64,000 bases of DNA from Eremophila alpestris peregrina. Taxonomy: Eukaryota; Chordata; Aves; Passeriformes; Alaudidae. The stretch spans positions 1,157,822 to 1,221,821 of the forward strand of contig WMCF01000112.1 of the NCBI GenBank assembly GCA_009792885.1. Direction: 5' to 3'. Positions 1 to 12,700 of the stretch are shown one piece after another (positions within the stretch are counted from its first letter, which is position 1; each line of letters starts with the position of its first letter). Below the pieces are notes generated by a model that did no database searches, was not told the DNA's origin, and saw only the letters and a program-made list of their open reading frames with translations. Both the position numbers and the translations under genes were made by a program.

Positions 1-3000
1 AGCTGACTTCTCCTCCCATCCTGCTGGGTCTCATTTTTCCTTTACCTTTGCACCTCCCCAGAGAATATTTTCCAGGGCAGGTTCTGTGAGCTGCAGCCTG
101 GCACACGATGTCATGCTGCATTAGCTTCTCTGCTAGGGAGTGAGATTGCTGCCTCAACTCCTAGTTTGTCTGTTTTCACTCTTGTATCTGGATCAAGCCC
201 CCTCTTTCTAAAACTTTTTCAGGGTTTCACCCCCCAAGAAACCCAATTTTGTTCGCTCATAGAAACAATTATTCTTTCTGTGTTCCCAGTAGGCTGCTAC
301 TCAATGACTTTTGTTGTCCCTAGTAACTAGTATTATCTGTCAGAAATAATCTATTGGTACAGAAATTTAGCAGCTGCTGTTTAAAAAAAATACATCTAGT
401 TTTACAGCATGCATTTAAAAAAGTCCTCATGTACTTGTGTTTCATGTGTGGTAAACTGGACTGAGCTTCTTCTTTGAAAATGAAAATAATTTTTCTTATT
501 GAAAGAATGTGACTGTGACTTAAAGCACATGCAGTGGCAAACACAGTTTATGTAATGCAAAAATACAGACGAAGCTATGCAAGTGTATTTGGAAAATCAA
601 GGCACTGAGATTCACTTCAGAATAGCAGTTCTGTGGAGTCCTCTGCACCAATGGCCTGCTGCAGCTCAGACAGTTGCCAGTAGAGGAAAAATGCTTAGGG
701 GAGACTTATGAATCCTTTTCTGGAAGGGTGTCACATCTTTGTGGTCTGGTGGTCCTTCCCATCCCCTTTGCTGTTAGATAGCTGAAAGTGGTGGATTTTG
801 CCTGGATTTTGGGAATCTGTGTGTCCGCAGTGGCTCGGGAGCAGCAGAGGTGATGGAGCGTGGCATTGCTGCAGCTCTGACATGTGCAGGAGAGCTGATT
901 CCTGCTGGATTGCAAACTCTGCTGCTGCTTGCAGTGCTGCATCAGGCTGGGCCCGTGGGAATCCATCAGGAGATGGCTTATGGAACAAAATTCAATTGGT
1001 GATTGTGATAACCAAATAATGTGTGCTTACACTAAGATACCAATCACATCACTGATCTCCTGTGAGAGCCTGTGTGCATAATGGAGATGGAAAGATGCTG
1101 GGGTTAGTTATACTCACATGTGATATTACATGATTTATTCTGACTCTGCACTAGAAAATGGTATAACTTTTTATATAAGAACTGTCAAGGAAAATTAGGG
1201 CTAAGCTACTTTATTTTTAAGCCTCATGCAGTACTTTTTTTTTTCTATGAGTAGTTCAGAAAGCCAATATCATTTCCAATTAGATTTTTCAGCCTCTAAT
1301 GAATACTGTAGTTTAGCTATTAAAGGACTCGAGATAAACAGTAAATATAATTAGAAATAAATAACATTCTGGAAGCAGACATAGGTGTGGTTCACCTGGG
1401 GAAGGAAGAAGAAGAGAAACCTAGACACTGGTGGGTACAGCCCTGTATTTGATTTGTATGTGAAGAGGCATCTCATCCTTGTGGAGAAGGAAAGTTGGGC
1501 AGCTGACAGCACAACCCCCATGAGGAATGACTGAAGGGCACGAGAGCCAGGGGTGAACCTTGGTGGGTTGTTAAGTATGCTTCTACTGCTTCTTTCTGAG
1601 TTCCTGCAAAGCTGTGTTCACCTTTTAACAGCTTCCTAAAGATTCTGAAGAAGTAATACTTTGCAGAGCAAACTTATGGAAGGAATTGGAGCTTGAAGAA
1701 GTGTAGACCAGATAAGCTTCTCTGAGGTGAGGACATCAATCAAGGTGCTGGGCATTTTCCTACTGACTTAGACTGACATTTGGTTTTGTTAGAGGGGGCT
1801 CATGAGATAAGAATTCCATGGTGTTGGGATTTTTTTTCATACATTGATTATGCAAAAATTAGCACAAGTAAAGAAAGAAGCTGATAGAGAAAACATAATT
1901 AATGAATAGAACTAATCTTGTCATATAAGTGAAATTACTCTTTTCTGAAAACAAAATTAACTAGTTCCCTCTGCATGTGTGACCCAAAGCCTTAGGAAGC
2001 TAAGCTTGCTTTTCCAGCATGTGCGCAAGTGTTGTGCAAGTGTTTGCTCATCTTGGCACATTGCAAACTACCCCGAATTTTAACTTGAACAAAGTGAAAC
2101 CAAGTGCTATGTCAATTGTCTGGGGAGGCACAGGGAATTGGTTTTGTTCCTGAGTCTTAATAGCTCTATGAATTTATAAATCTCTGTAGGCAAGAAGTTT
2201 TTTGTTTTCTTTTATATATTTTGAAAAAGCTCAAGTGTGAAGGAGAACAGATAGTATTTTGCATAAAGAATACAGAAACTAAATTTCTGATGTTTTAGTT
2301 CTGGGTATACAAGAGACAATTGCTGTCATGGTAGCAATAGTTCAGCTACTTCCTTGCATCTGGTCACGAACATCTGCTGGCATGTTTTATTGATGGCATA
2401 GGACTGATGGAAGCTGTAAACTGTGATCTCCTTCTGCTGGAAGATCAGCTCTACTCTGAGTGTTAAATAGAATTTTTTCCAGGTTTATGGATAATTATGA
2501 CATTTGGTCACTTGGACTGCAAGTTTTGGTCCACTGCTGCTCCCTGGTCTGCACCCAGCAAGGTGCAAATGCCAGGCAAAGGGCTCCAGTGTCCTGCACA
2601 CAACACAGGGGCCATGCTGACAAGTGGGAAGTTTGAATTTAACCTGTGTCCTGGATAATAATTCAATGACTTGTTTTATCTGTTCCTGACTTCCAGCCAG
2701 GCTTTCTGCACAAATGATCCAGAGTGAGAAGGGAGTCATGTTATCCTTTGTGCTACTTGACTTTCCAAGGTCATTTATATGTAACCAGCCGAGGTAGAAT
2801 CATGGAATGGCTGAGACTGGGAGAGAGCTGAGGGGTGTCTGCTCCAGCCCCCTCTGCTCAAGTTCTGCCTAGAGCAATCTGCTCTGGACCATTTGGGCTG
2901 TGGCTATCTCCAGGCATGGTGATTCCATGCCCTCTCTGGGCAACCTGCCTGGAGTTCTCCTGTGTTTAGGTGGAGCTCAGAGAATTTTAGTTTGTGCCCA

Positions 3001-3647
3001 TTGCCTCTTACCCCATCACTGGACACTTCTGAGAAGCCCCTGCCTCCTTCTTTACTCCCTCCCATCAAGTATTTATTACACATTGATGGGATGCAACCTG
3101 AGCCTTCTTCAGGTTGGACAATCTCAGCTCTCACATTCTTTCTTCACAGAGTTGTGATTAATGGGTAAAACCTGTTTTTTCAGGGGATTGATTTTCTTTT
3201 ATTTCCTAATGCTTGTCCTGTTGTATTTTGTATTAGATGAGATTTTTCTCCTAAACTTAGAAGAAAATCAAAAACAACAGCTTTTGAGAGGCTTGACAGA
3301 CTGACTGGAAACAATTTTTTAAAAGTTAACCTTAGTCTACATATACAGAGAAAGTAGAGAGGAAGAGCAAGGGACAGTAGGTACTGACCTTTACCCCTGG
3401 CCCTGCTGAAGCTGGGACATGCAGCTTTAGCCTAGAAGTCTTTTGCCTTAGCAAAACCAAGCCAAGAATCAGATGTGGGGCTCAATCCTGAGCCTGCTCT
3501 GAACATCAGCACTAATCCATCAAACCATGCTCTCGGTGCCTTTGGATGGAAATTAATCAAAGGGGGAGTTGAAATGAAGAGCACAGCAATAGTGGCTGCA
3601 TCTACAGGGACATGAATAAATGTTCTCTTTTTTTTTTTTTTTCCCAG
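1..3647. other. ABAT upstream region or 5' intron
   Basis: No coding exon is recognisable here. The stretch is CpG-poor, so it does not look like the ABAT promoter, which probably lies left of the window. Because the first coding exon is preceded by a splice acceptor at 3646-3647, at least part of this stretch is probably intron after a non-coding first exon. It contains one CR1 LINE fragment (2796-3150). Short open frames here show no family resemblance. Confidence 0.6.
2796..3150 (-). mobile_element. CR1 LINE fragment (3' end)
   Basis: The + strand opens with AGAATCATGGAATGG and continues through phrases typical of the reverse complement of an avian CR1 3' end (loss of 'CCAGCCCCCTCTGCTC', 'CCCTCTCTGGGCAACCTG', and a final segment like CTCAGCTCTC followed by CACAG). 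The element is therefore in minus orientation, 5'-truncated as usual for CR1, and diverged. It has no intact reverse transcriptase frame. Confidence 0.8.
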
Positions 3648-3706
3648 ACCATCAAGCAGAAAGAAATCTCTCAAGATTGAGTCTTTTTCAGTAAAGAAGA
3701 GATAAA
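3648..3706 (+). other. ABAT: ABAT 5' UTR part of first coding exon
   Basis: A long T-run followed by CCCAG (acceptor ending at 3647) opens this exon. It has 59 untranslated bases with no upstream ATG before the start at 3707, so the 5' UTR continues in at least one earlier exon. Confidence 0.75.
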
Positions 3707-3776
3707 ATGGCGTCAATGTTGCTTAGTCGACAGCTGACCTGTTGCCTGCAGCAAAACTCCAGACTGCTGCTATTTG
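3707..3776 (+). CDS. ABAT: ABAT coding exon 1 (presequence)
   Basis: Encodes residues 1-23 and the first base of codon 24, starting MASMLLSRQL as in other vertebrates. It supplies most of the mitochondrial targeting peptide. The donor GTAAGT at 3777 is repeated at 3813 and 3849. Confidence 0.95.
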
Positions 3777-6700
3777 GTAAGTGTTCCCTTGCATTTTCCT
3801 GCTTCATCTTTGGTAAGTGTTTCCTTGCATTTTCATGCTTTGTATTTGGTGAGTGTTAACTTTATGCTGGTAGACAGAATTCCAATTTGAACACTGCTGG
3901 GATTTGTCCTGTGGTGTTGAGTCTTTCAAAACTTGAGGAATATGATATTCTGTATCTTAGATAATGATGCAGTTGTAGTCCAAAGTGGACCACAGTTGTA
4001 GTCCAGAGTATATCTGATTTTTCTTTCATTCTTGAAACAAGAATGTATCAAGTTAATAATTTGCCCTGTAAGCATGGTGACTGAAGTAAAGCTCTTCAGC
4101 CCTTGGAACTCTGCTTTTACTCTCTGGCACTACGTGGTGCAGAGATGAGACAATAATCCATCACAATGAGCTGGGTTTTCTCTTTGTGCTGTGTAGCACA
4201 ACCTTACTTGTCTTCCCTTGTGAATAGGTTTTGTGTGACTGGCATGAAGATGTGACCCTCACTGGGGTTGTGTGTTTCTGCCTGAAGCAAGCTCTAGTGT
4301 GAAATAAAAACCTGCCACATGGAATCAAACTACTTCCTCCTAAGTGAATAGCAAGTTTTGGCTCGGCCCTGGTTTGAAATTTAGCATGTATATTTATATA
4401 TTAAACCCGCAGTCTCTGTGAAATAGATACAAAAACTAAATTCCTGTTGGCTGTGTTGGACAAAGGAGTCTCAAGATCATCCATTCCATGTACTGTTACA
4501 CTGAGTACAGTATGGCTGAATGGCTTTTTTTGTGACTGAGTAAATCTTAGTGTTTCTCCAGTCCTTCCACCCTCCTGCAAAGCCACTGTGCTCCTTCTGC
4601 AGGATAAACCAAGCACACCCTTCCATTTGCTCAGAAACTTCAACATCATTGATTCCCTTTTAAGTAATACACTTTGGGGAGCAACTGACCTTTGACTGCA
4701 GAACACCAAGTGTGGTCTTACAACTGTTAGGAAATATGAGGTCAGTGTTTGAGTGCAAGATGTGCCTTTGTTTCTGGGAGTGACACTCTGATTATCCTGG
4801 GCAGGAGCAGGGACCCTTGGGTCGATGTGGGCAATGGAAAGTGCTTGCAGCAAGCAGCCCTCGTGAGCTGCCAGTCCTCTGAGCTGATCTGTCACCTCAG
4901 TGTCACTTAGTGCTCCCTGACAGTGTCTTGCACAATTCCATGCTGCTTCCCAAGCACTGCAGGTGGGCACTGGAGGGCAGGTGCACATACTCCTCTTCCT
5001 TTTTCACCATCAGTGAGGGAGTGTAGATCCTCATAAGAAAGGAAAGCAGCTCTGGACTGCATTAAGCCCAGGAAACTTCCAAGCCTGCTAAATTACTGAA
5101 GCAAAATAATAGAGGGCCTTGGCTGCAGGATGCATAAGAGACCCTTTGGGTTTGAAAGCTTTGTGTGAGTGAGCAGAGATCAGGAAGGATGGAACAAAAG
5201 GAGAGCCCCTCACCAGGAGGAGCTGTGTCCTGTGCCACTGCTGCCTCACAGAACAGCAGGAGGCTCTGATGGCTGCACCAAAGCTGGAGCTCCAGGCCGT
5301 TTTGCTGAGCCCCAGCTCAGGCTGCAGTGGTGCTGGGCTTTGTGCCTTTTAGGGGAGTGCTGAGGGTGATGTCCAGGAGCTCCCTGCTCCAGAGTGCTCA
5401 CCTCCAAGGCATTTTTGAGCACTCAAGTTCAGAGCTTTACAGACTAAAAAAGAGACTTGTACATTACTCCCACAGAAATCCTGCGGCGCCATTTGGGCTG
5501 ATGTTTTTGGGTTTGTTTTTGTGGATAATGAAATGACAGGGTTGCCAAGGGGGAATGGAGGTGGAGAGGAGGGAATAGATTGCCTCTTGGTAGGTCTTTG
5601 TGTCTGTAGGCTGTCATGTTTCAGTTGTATGTGTGCATTAAGCAAATCATCCTGTTTGTCTTGAATCTACGATAAATTTATTTACACAGAGAGATTTTTT
5701 CATCCTTGACTATTTCTCTAGTTGAAAATCTTTATTACTTAACCATTGCGTACTGTTCTTACTCACACAATGCTAGACCCTGGCAAGCAAACTAGAAGTG
5801 GAAAATGGAAATAATTTAAGTTGATGAAAATGCAAAAGCTAAGCAAAGCGCATGAAAGTAATACACGACTTAAATCTTACCCAAAAATGTGAAACCTGTA
5901 AGTATCATGCCCTTCTTGAAAATAAGCCCTTAATCAGGTATGCTTTTGTTTCCTTCTCTGTTTGATCTGCTTGATAGTTTGCCCTCAAAGATAAAGTTCA
6001 CTAGAATGTGAAGGGTGGCAGAATGCCAATAGAGTGAGTAACTAACCTAATCTTCCTTTAACACAGCCTCCTGCATTGTGCTGTCCCTGGGTGTCAGCCA
6101 GGCAGGGCCAGGAGAGGCACTGAGGGTGGAGAAATGAGGGTGTATCTGGAGTTACATCTTACCTGAACTGAGTTCTGCTCCTGTCAGCCTGCTGTGCTGC
6201 AAGTTGATCACAACTGGTAGTGTGCATGTAAATGTTTATTGCCTTTGTGCCAGCTCTGGTTTTATCAGCTGGGCACTGCACACGAAAGCAGTTCTGGCTC
6301 CATGCTTTGGAGGCAGTTGGTTGGTGGCTGGTAGGGCAGTACCAGAGCCATGAGGACAGGCTGGCACTCCAGAGATGGAGTTCAGTTTCCTGCTGATTAC
6401 CCAAAGGGGTTGAGTTTGTCTTTGAATCCTGCACTGAAAGCATGGCAGAAGGTCAGGCTGCTGCCTGAAGGCAGCATCAGTTTGCATTAGTGCATGCCCA
6501 TGCCCTTCTAGGATGTTGATCTGTTCTGCAGCTTCTGCAGCCTCCCCAGGCAATTTGCTTATTGCTGAACTGACCTTACCTTTAAAACTTTTTTTCCTAG
6601 TATTAAGCCTAAGTTTCAAAACAGGAAAAAAAATCAATCCTTACTATTTGTCCTGCCCTCAAAGGACCTGGAGGCTGGAATATTTATTTTTTTCTTTGCA

Positions 6701-9700
6701 ACAGCCTTTTACATTGATAACTATTGTTTCCCCAAGACCTCATACTTTTCTCTCTGCCTAATACTGTTTGAGTCTTTCCTTGTGGGTCCAGTTTTCCTCC
6801 TCCAGAGTCTGTGCCCTTCCATTGCACTGCACTAACTAGACTGGCACTTGTTGAGGCTGTACCTCACCTAACTCAGCCTCTACCTCACCTAACTCAGCCT
6901 GTTTGCTGTCTCTGTGGAGAGGATAATTATGTTTGGCACCCGGGTGTGCTGCAGTAAAATCTGACAGATGTTCATGCTATTTATTGACTTGTCCCCATCA
7001 CAGCTACCACAAAGAGGCTGGGAAGCCATGAGAATGATTTATTCTCAGTCACACTTTTGTCTCCAGTATTGATCCTTGCTAAGACTTTTTACTTTTTTTT
7101 ACATGGTTTGTTACATTAGGAGCCTCCCTAAGGAAATCAGAGAGAACAGCCTGGATTTGTGTGAGGGATGTGTGGCAGAAGCAGAGAACAATCCCCTTCT
7201 TGGGACTGTAGAGGTCAGCTTGAGGTCAGCTTCAACTGAAGCCCTGGAAACTGGAGTGCAACCTCTCCTGCTGGACTGAGGAACCTTTACTTTTCTGTCT
7301 GATCAAACACTTTCACAAAAAGCTGAGCTACATAAAAACAATCACATAAAACCTGTTGTTGTGAGCAGGCTCTGGTACAAGGCAGAGTCCAAGCTGGGAC
7401 TGCTGTTCCCAGTTCCTTGAGTGAATGTGATGTTCCTGTCCAGTTTTCTTGCTCCTTCTGTGCCAAAAAGGGTGGCTGTAGCAATGCTGGCTGTTTTCCC
7501 ACCTGGGTGTTCCTTGTGGTGGGTTGTTCACCTCCAGAGGTGTCCTGATGAGCTCTGTGGCTGCTGAACTGTTGAAAGAGGGAGGATGTTTTCAGAAGAA
7601 CTACAAGACCAGTGGTTGGATGCTCCTGTAATTCTCCTGAGGAGCTGGTTTGGGATTGTGCTGAGGTGGCAAAGGGGAACTTCTCTTGTTCTTTCTTACA
7701 GGAGTTTCCACTTCCTTATGGCCTATGTGGTATTAGATTTTTCTTCATCTTTGGAGAATCCAAAGTGTATATGTGGGAGTACTGAAACACAGACAATCTC
7801 ATGTGGAAAAGCTTCTGATCTTGCAGCATAAGCACTCTGTAAATAGCAATCTCAGCTTTCACAGTGTTATGCAATAGTGATGTTCATTTCCCAAACATCT
7901 CTAGCTAGCCTGGCCTTTTGCCATTCCCTTTCAAGATCTGTTAGTAACAGATTCTACTTGTAACACATCAAAGAGGACTCAGAGGAAATCACAGTCCTCC
8001 TACTTTTGGCTGTCAGGGCCCCCATGCTCTAAAAATTCTGTCTGGAAGGTGGTTGGATCGACACTGGGAGGGGAAGTTAAAGGCAAGCAAGGGAGGTTGC
8101 CTGTGTGCACTTGCACAGGGCAGCAGTGATGTGGCACATGGCATGTGCCTCCCTGGGGACTGCAGAGCTTTCCCTCTGCACCCCTGCACAGCCAGACACT
8201 TGTGTTTGAGAGCTCTGGCTGTGCCAGCATGGACTTTCCTCTTCTTTTCCTTTTCTTGGAATTGTTCCTCCTGTTCGTTACACCAATGTCCTTTCACTGC
8301 CTCCACTGGAGTTTCTCCAGGTAATATCCAGCTGTACACTCAGGAGCTGTGCTAAGGTGAGTGTTATTTTTGGTCAAACACAAGAGAGGTTCAAGCTCTT
8401 TCTAGCCCTGCCTTGATTGTAGCTGTGTTATCAGAGATAAGCACTCAGCACAGACCTGCCAGCAGTGCTGCTCTTTGTGACTAGCAGCATCACCAAATTA
8501 GCAGGGTGCACTTATATTAATTATGTTGCCATAGCAATGTGGTGCTTTGTTAAAATTGCTGACTGGGGCTCCTGCTGAGCAGTGGGGGCAGTGCTGGGAA
8601 GCAAAGTTGGGAAATGAGCTTTTCTGCCTGCTAGCAAGTGATGACATCCTGTTGGATGAAAAGGAAGGATGTGATAATTTTCTGATGTTATTCAAGTGTT
8701 CAGAAAGATGATGTGTGATGAGAGCTTTGAGAATCCTGCAAGAAAAGTAGAATTTAACTTATGCCCACCTTCTTTAAATGGGATGGGTAGGAAATTCTGT
8801 GCAAATTGTTCAGCCTATTGCTCTCTGAAATGATGTTCATTAACAGTGCCTTTGCTTGTGTTTTGACTTTTGCCATGATAAGAAGAGACAACTTTGTTTA
8901 CCAGGGAAAAAAGGGTGCTGTTCTTGGTTATGTTAGCTAAATGTAATTTAAGAGCTTTGGTAATGCTTCTTTAGAGAAGGACACTTTATCAGAGCCCATT
9001 AGCTTTTAAAATGAGAGCTGAGGTTATGTCATTTGCTCCTGTTCTTAAGATAATATAACACAAAATCCCCTTTTTCTAAGGCAGTTTGTTCAGATGTCAA
9101 CAGAAAGTCAAAGGATTGCCTTTTATTACAAAGTGAATGCTGTTAGTTCACTGAAGGGCCAGCCTCCAGGGGTTCTCAGTTCTTGAAAATACCTTGCTTG
9201 GTCATAGTGAGAATCTCAGATTTTACCTGTCCCATCTCTGCTGTCGTTTTTGGGAGGCAAAAACCCAGACCTGGCCTGCAAATGTCTAAAACTCCTAAAT
9301 ATCAAGCTGGAGTAGCCTGAATTACATTGTATCTTGTAATCTTCAGGGTTTCTATTGCAAGGGTAAGTTGATATTAAAAAGTCAAACAGGAAAAATTTGT
9401 GCTGAGTTGCTAAGCTCATTGAGAACCTTCAAAACAGAAATGCCAGCTGAGCAGAGCCTGCTGCAGTTTCCCAGGGGATGAAGCACTACAGTGAATGACC
9501 TGATTTATTTGCATTTTCTTGCACCATTAGGAGACTGTGGTACTGATGCTGGGGCTGGGGGGAAGCAAGGGAGACAGAGCATGGCCTGGAATCCTCCCCC
9601 AGGCTAAACAAAGCAGGTATTGATGCAGCCATCCATCACCATGTCCAAGTGGCTGGAAAAGCCTTTGCAGGAGAGCAGCAGTCCTGGAGCTGTGCTGAGA

Positions 9701-12700
9701 GCAGGGCCCCAGGCACTGGGGAGCAGGAGGCAGCACCCATGTCCTGCTGTTCCTCAGGGCACAAAGCCTTGCAGGGGGTGTGGAGAGGGGCTGCCAGAAA
9801 GCCAGGAGTGCCCAGGCAGGGCTGCCCAGGCTGCCTTTGGCACAGCTCTGACATCCTCTGTGCCTTTGGAGAGTGGCCTGAACTCTCTTGGCCTGAAGAG
9901 AAGGGCAGTGGTGACTGAAATGGGCTGTGTGAAGGGGAGCAGTGCTGGGGCCATACCCTGTGCTCAGAAAACTGCTGCCTTCAGCTGAGATGGAGTTCCC
10001 AGCTCCTCCAAACTGCTGGGCTTCTCTGCCTTTGTCACCACAAGGCTTTGGACAGGTCCCTGAGCACCAAGGGAGCACTGGGCTGCAAAAGTCTCAGGCT
10101 GTGTGTCTGTAAGAGAGTTTGTGTCTGTGCTGTTCAGGTGCCCTTAGCCAGGAGAGCTCCTTGTGTGTGAGTGCTGTGGCTGGCACAGCCTGAGTGTGCC
10201 CACAGTGTCCCCTGGGTGTGCCCACAGTGTCCCCTGGGTGTGCCCACAATGTCCCCCTGTGTGCCAATAGAGTCACATAGAGACAGAGCTCAGCAGGAGC
10301 AACCACTTTCAGCACCATTTCTGGTCAAGAGTCCCCATTTACTTGAGTAAGAGTAGGGGAAGGAAAAAAGGGTTAAGATGGGGGAAGCAGAGAAAGTTTT
10401 CTCTGTTCTTAAAATGTGGGTTGTTTTGTTTATTTTTAATCAGCCCTGTGAACAAGCATGCCTATCAATGAGTAGTGGAGTGGGGTATTTGGAATAAATC
10501 CACTGACCTTGCTAGAAATTGTGTGAGTTTATGCCAATCACTTATTATGCTCTCACAGGGAGAAGAGCTTCACTAAAAGATAAAGTTTGAGGATTTACTC
10601 CACTTTGATTTAGCTTTTACTATCAAAGACTTTGCTGTGTTGGAGTGTTGGTTTTTGAGGGTTTTGTTCTAGCCCATATTATTCATCCTATACCTGAGGA
10701 AAAACAACCCCACCACTTTTCATAATCCTTTGATCTGGTGACACAGGGCATTTTTGTTCTTTTTATGGCAAGCTGTTCCTTCAGATACTAGCCACTGTAT
10801 TTGCTTGAGCCAGGAGGTGGAACAGTGCTTTGGCAAGTGCAAGATCAATAAATGGGTACAGTGCCATTATACTGGAGTTAATAAAGTGAGACATTCTGTG
10901 GGCTCCTGAAAACAAGGATGTGAAATTAAATCTGTATCAGTGAATCAGCCTAGAAATCACTTGCCTGTAGAGCCTGATTGGTCTGTGATGTGCTTTAGGA
11001 GAAAACAAGCAAGAGCAGGGAAGCCTGTTCACCTGTCTTGCTAAGTTTTTAGCTGGCTCTGGTTCACAGACTTATTGGAAATGATTGTGGTTTGGATAAG
11101 CTGCTCCTGAAACCTTTGGTTAAAAAAAATCTCACAAATTGACCAACATAAGTAATTTGATAAACATTATCTTTAAATCAACTCTTCTGCGAGGAAGGCC
11201 TGTATGTTTTGGATTCACCTAGCCAGTTTTGCTGTGTCTGTTGAGAGACATGAGCTGTGCTGGTGTGAAGTAGTGCAGCACTGCATACCAAGGTGCTCTT
11301 CATTTTTGAGGACTCAGATATGCCCATAGATACCTGGTTCAGTGCACCTGTGCAAAAGAGACTGTATAAACTGTAGCAAAAAGATGATGATGATTAAAAA
11401 TTTACAAAGCAGACTGACCCAGTTGGGTGTTTGTTACACAGCCTGGCTGAAGGAAGCAACCTCCTCTTGACTTGTGCTGTTAAACAAGTTAGGGCAAGAT
11501 TAAAATATTCTCCAACTTAAGTCCCTGTTATGCAGCTCTGTAAATATGAATTTATTTCTAGGGAAGGTCATGCTATTTTCAGCATCCACAACAAAACTTG
11601 CTTAGAGAAATAACTGAATTTGTTTTTAAGTTAGAATCCCTATCACAATATTTCATAGATCATCCTTCAGGGAAGCAGAAGAGGGGGAATGTCATCCACC
11701 CCTCCCAGGTGGGGGCCAGGACTGTTTCTCTGGCAGTCAGGACCTTGCAGGAATGTCTTGGGTGTTTGCAGAAGGGGAGCAAAGAAGTGCATTTTTGTGA
11801 GAACTCAGTTGAAAAGAATAAGGAAGGAGCTGTTCTCCAGATGAGAGGGCCCTGGGAGATGAGCAGAGGGGCTGTGGTGGCACAGGGTTTTTGGCAGCAG
11901 GGCACCAGGCAGGGTGGGGAGGAGGAGAGTGAGGACTGTGCATGCAGGTTATAGCTCACCTGTCTTAACTCTGTAGCTGTGTCAAACAATTCCAAGTCTG
12001 ATGCTGGGTTTCCCAATGTTTCCTGTTAGTGCTGACTCCCAAAGTGTCCTGTACATTCTGTGCCTCTGGGAGCTTTCCCCTTTGTCATAGGAAATAGCAC
12101 CCAGAGCCTGGGGGGAGGGAGAGAAGGGGATAAAGGACAAGCAGGAATGTTTGCAGCTAGTTTGGTGGGATCTCCAATAGGGAATGAGTGTGTGCACAAA
12201 AGGATGAATTTGATCTCTTCTCCTTTTAGACTTGAGAATGTGTCTACTAAACCTGCAGCCTTATTGCCTATGAATTGTGGAGATTTTGATCTTTTATATG
12301 CAGTAGCTTTTTCCCCCTCAGTGGAGCAGTTGCCATGCAGTCTCCAATTTCCATGAATGCTAAAGAGAATGACACAAAAATGGTGTTGCTGTACCAAAAC
12401 CTATTAATAGCTTTGCAGAGAGGCACTGACGCATCTGAATTAAAGCCGGGGAGAATAATCATCTTTGCAGACTAAGTTTTCCCAGGATGAGCAGTGACTT
12501 TAAGTGCTCAGAGATGCTTTCAAAGGGCAGTGATTTTCCAGATAGTTTCTTGAAATCAGGCTTGCTTGGGCTGACACAAGCTGAGGCAAATGTCTCTAGT
12601 CCCTGTTGGAAATTTGGGCTGAATGGCTGTGCTCAGAGCACTGCTGAGCAGTATCACAGGATACCTTCTGTTTGCCTTGATAAATATTTGGTTTATTTAA

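Noticed and set aside
4401..4988. 195-codon open frame on the minus strand in an ABAT intron
   Set aside because: No recognisable domain. Part of it overlaps CR1-like sequence, and composition is not coding-like.
9527..10078. 183-codon minus-strand open frame and overlapping + strand frames
   Set aside because: GC-richer patch where all frames happen to be open. Low-complexity translation without family resemblance and no splice or start context.
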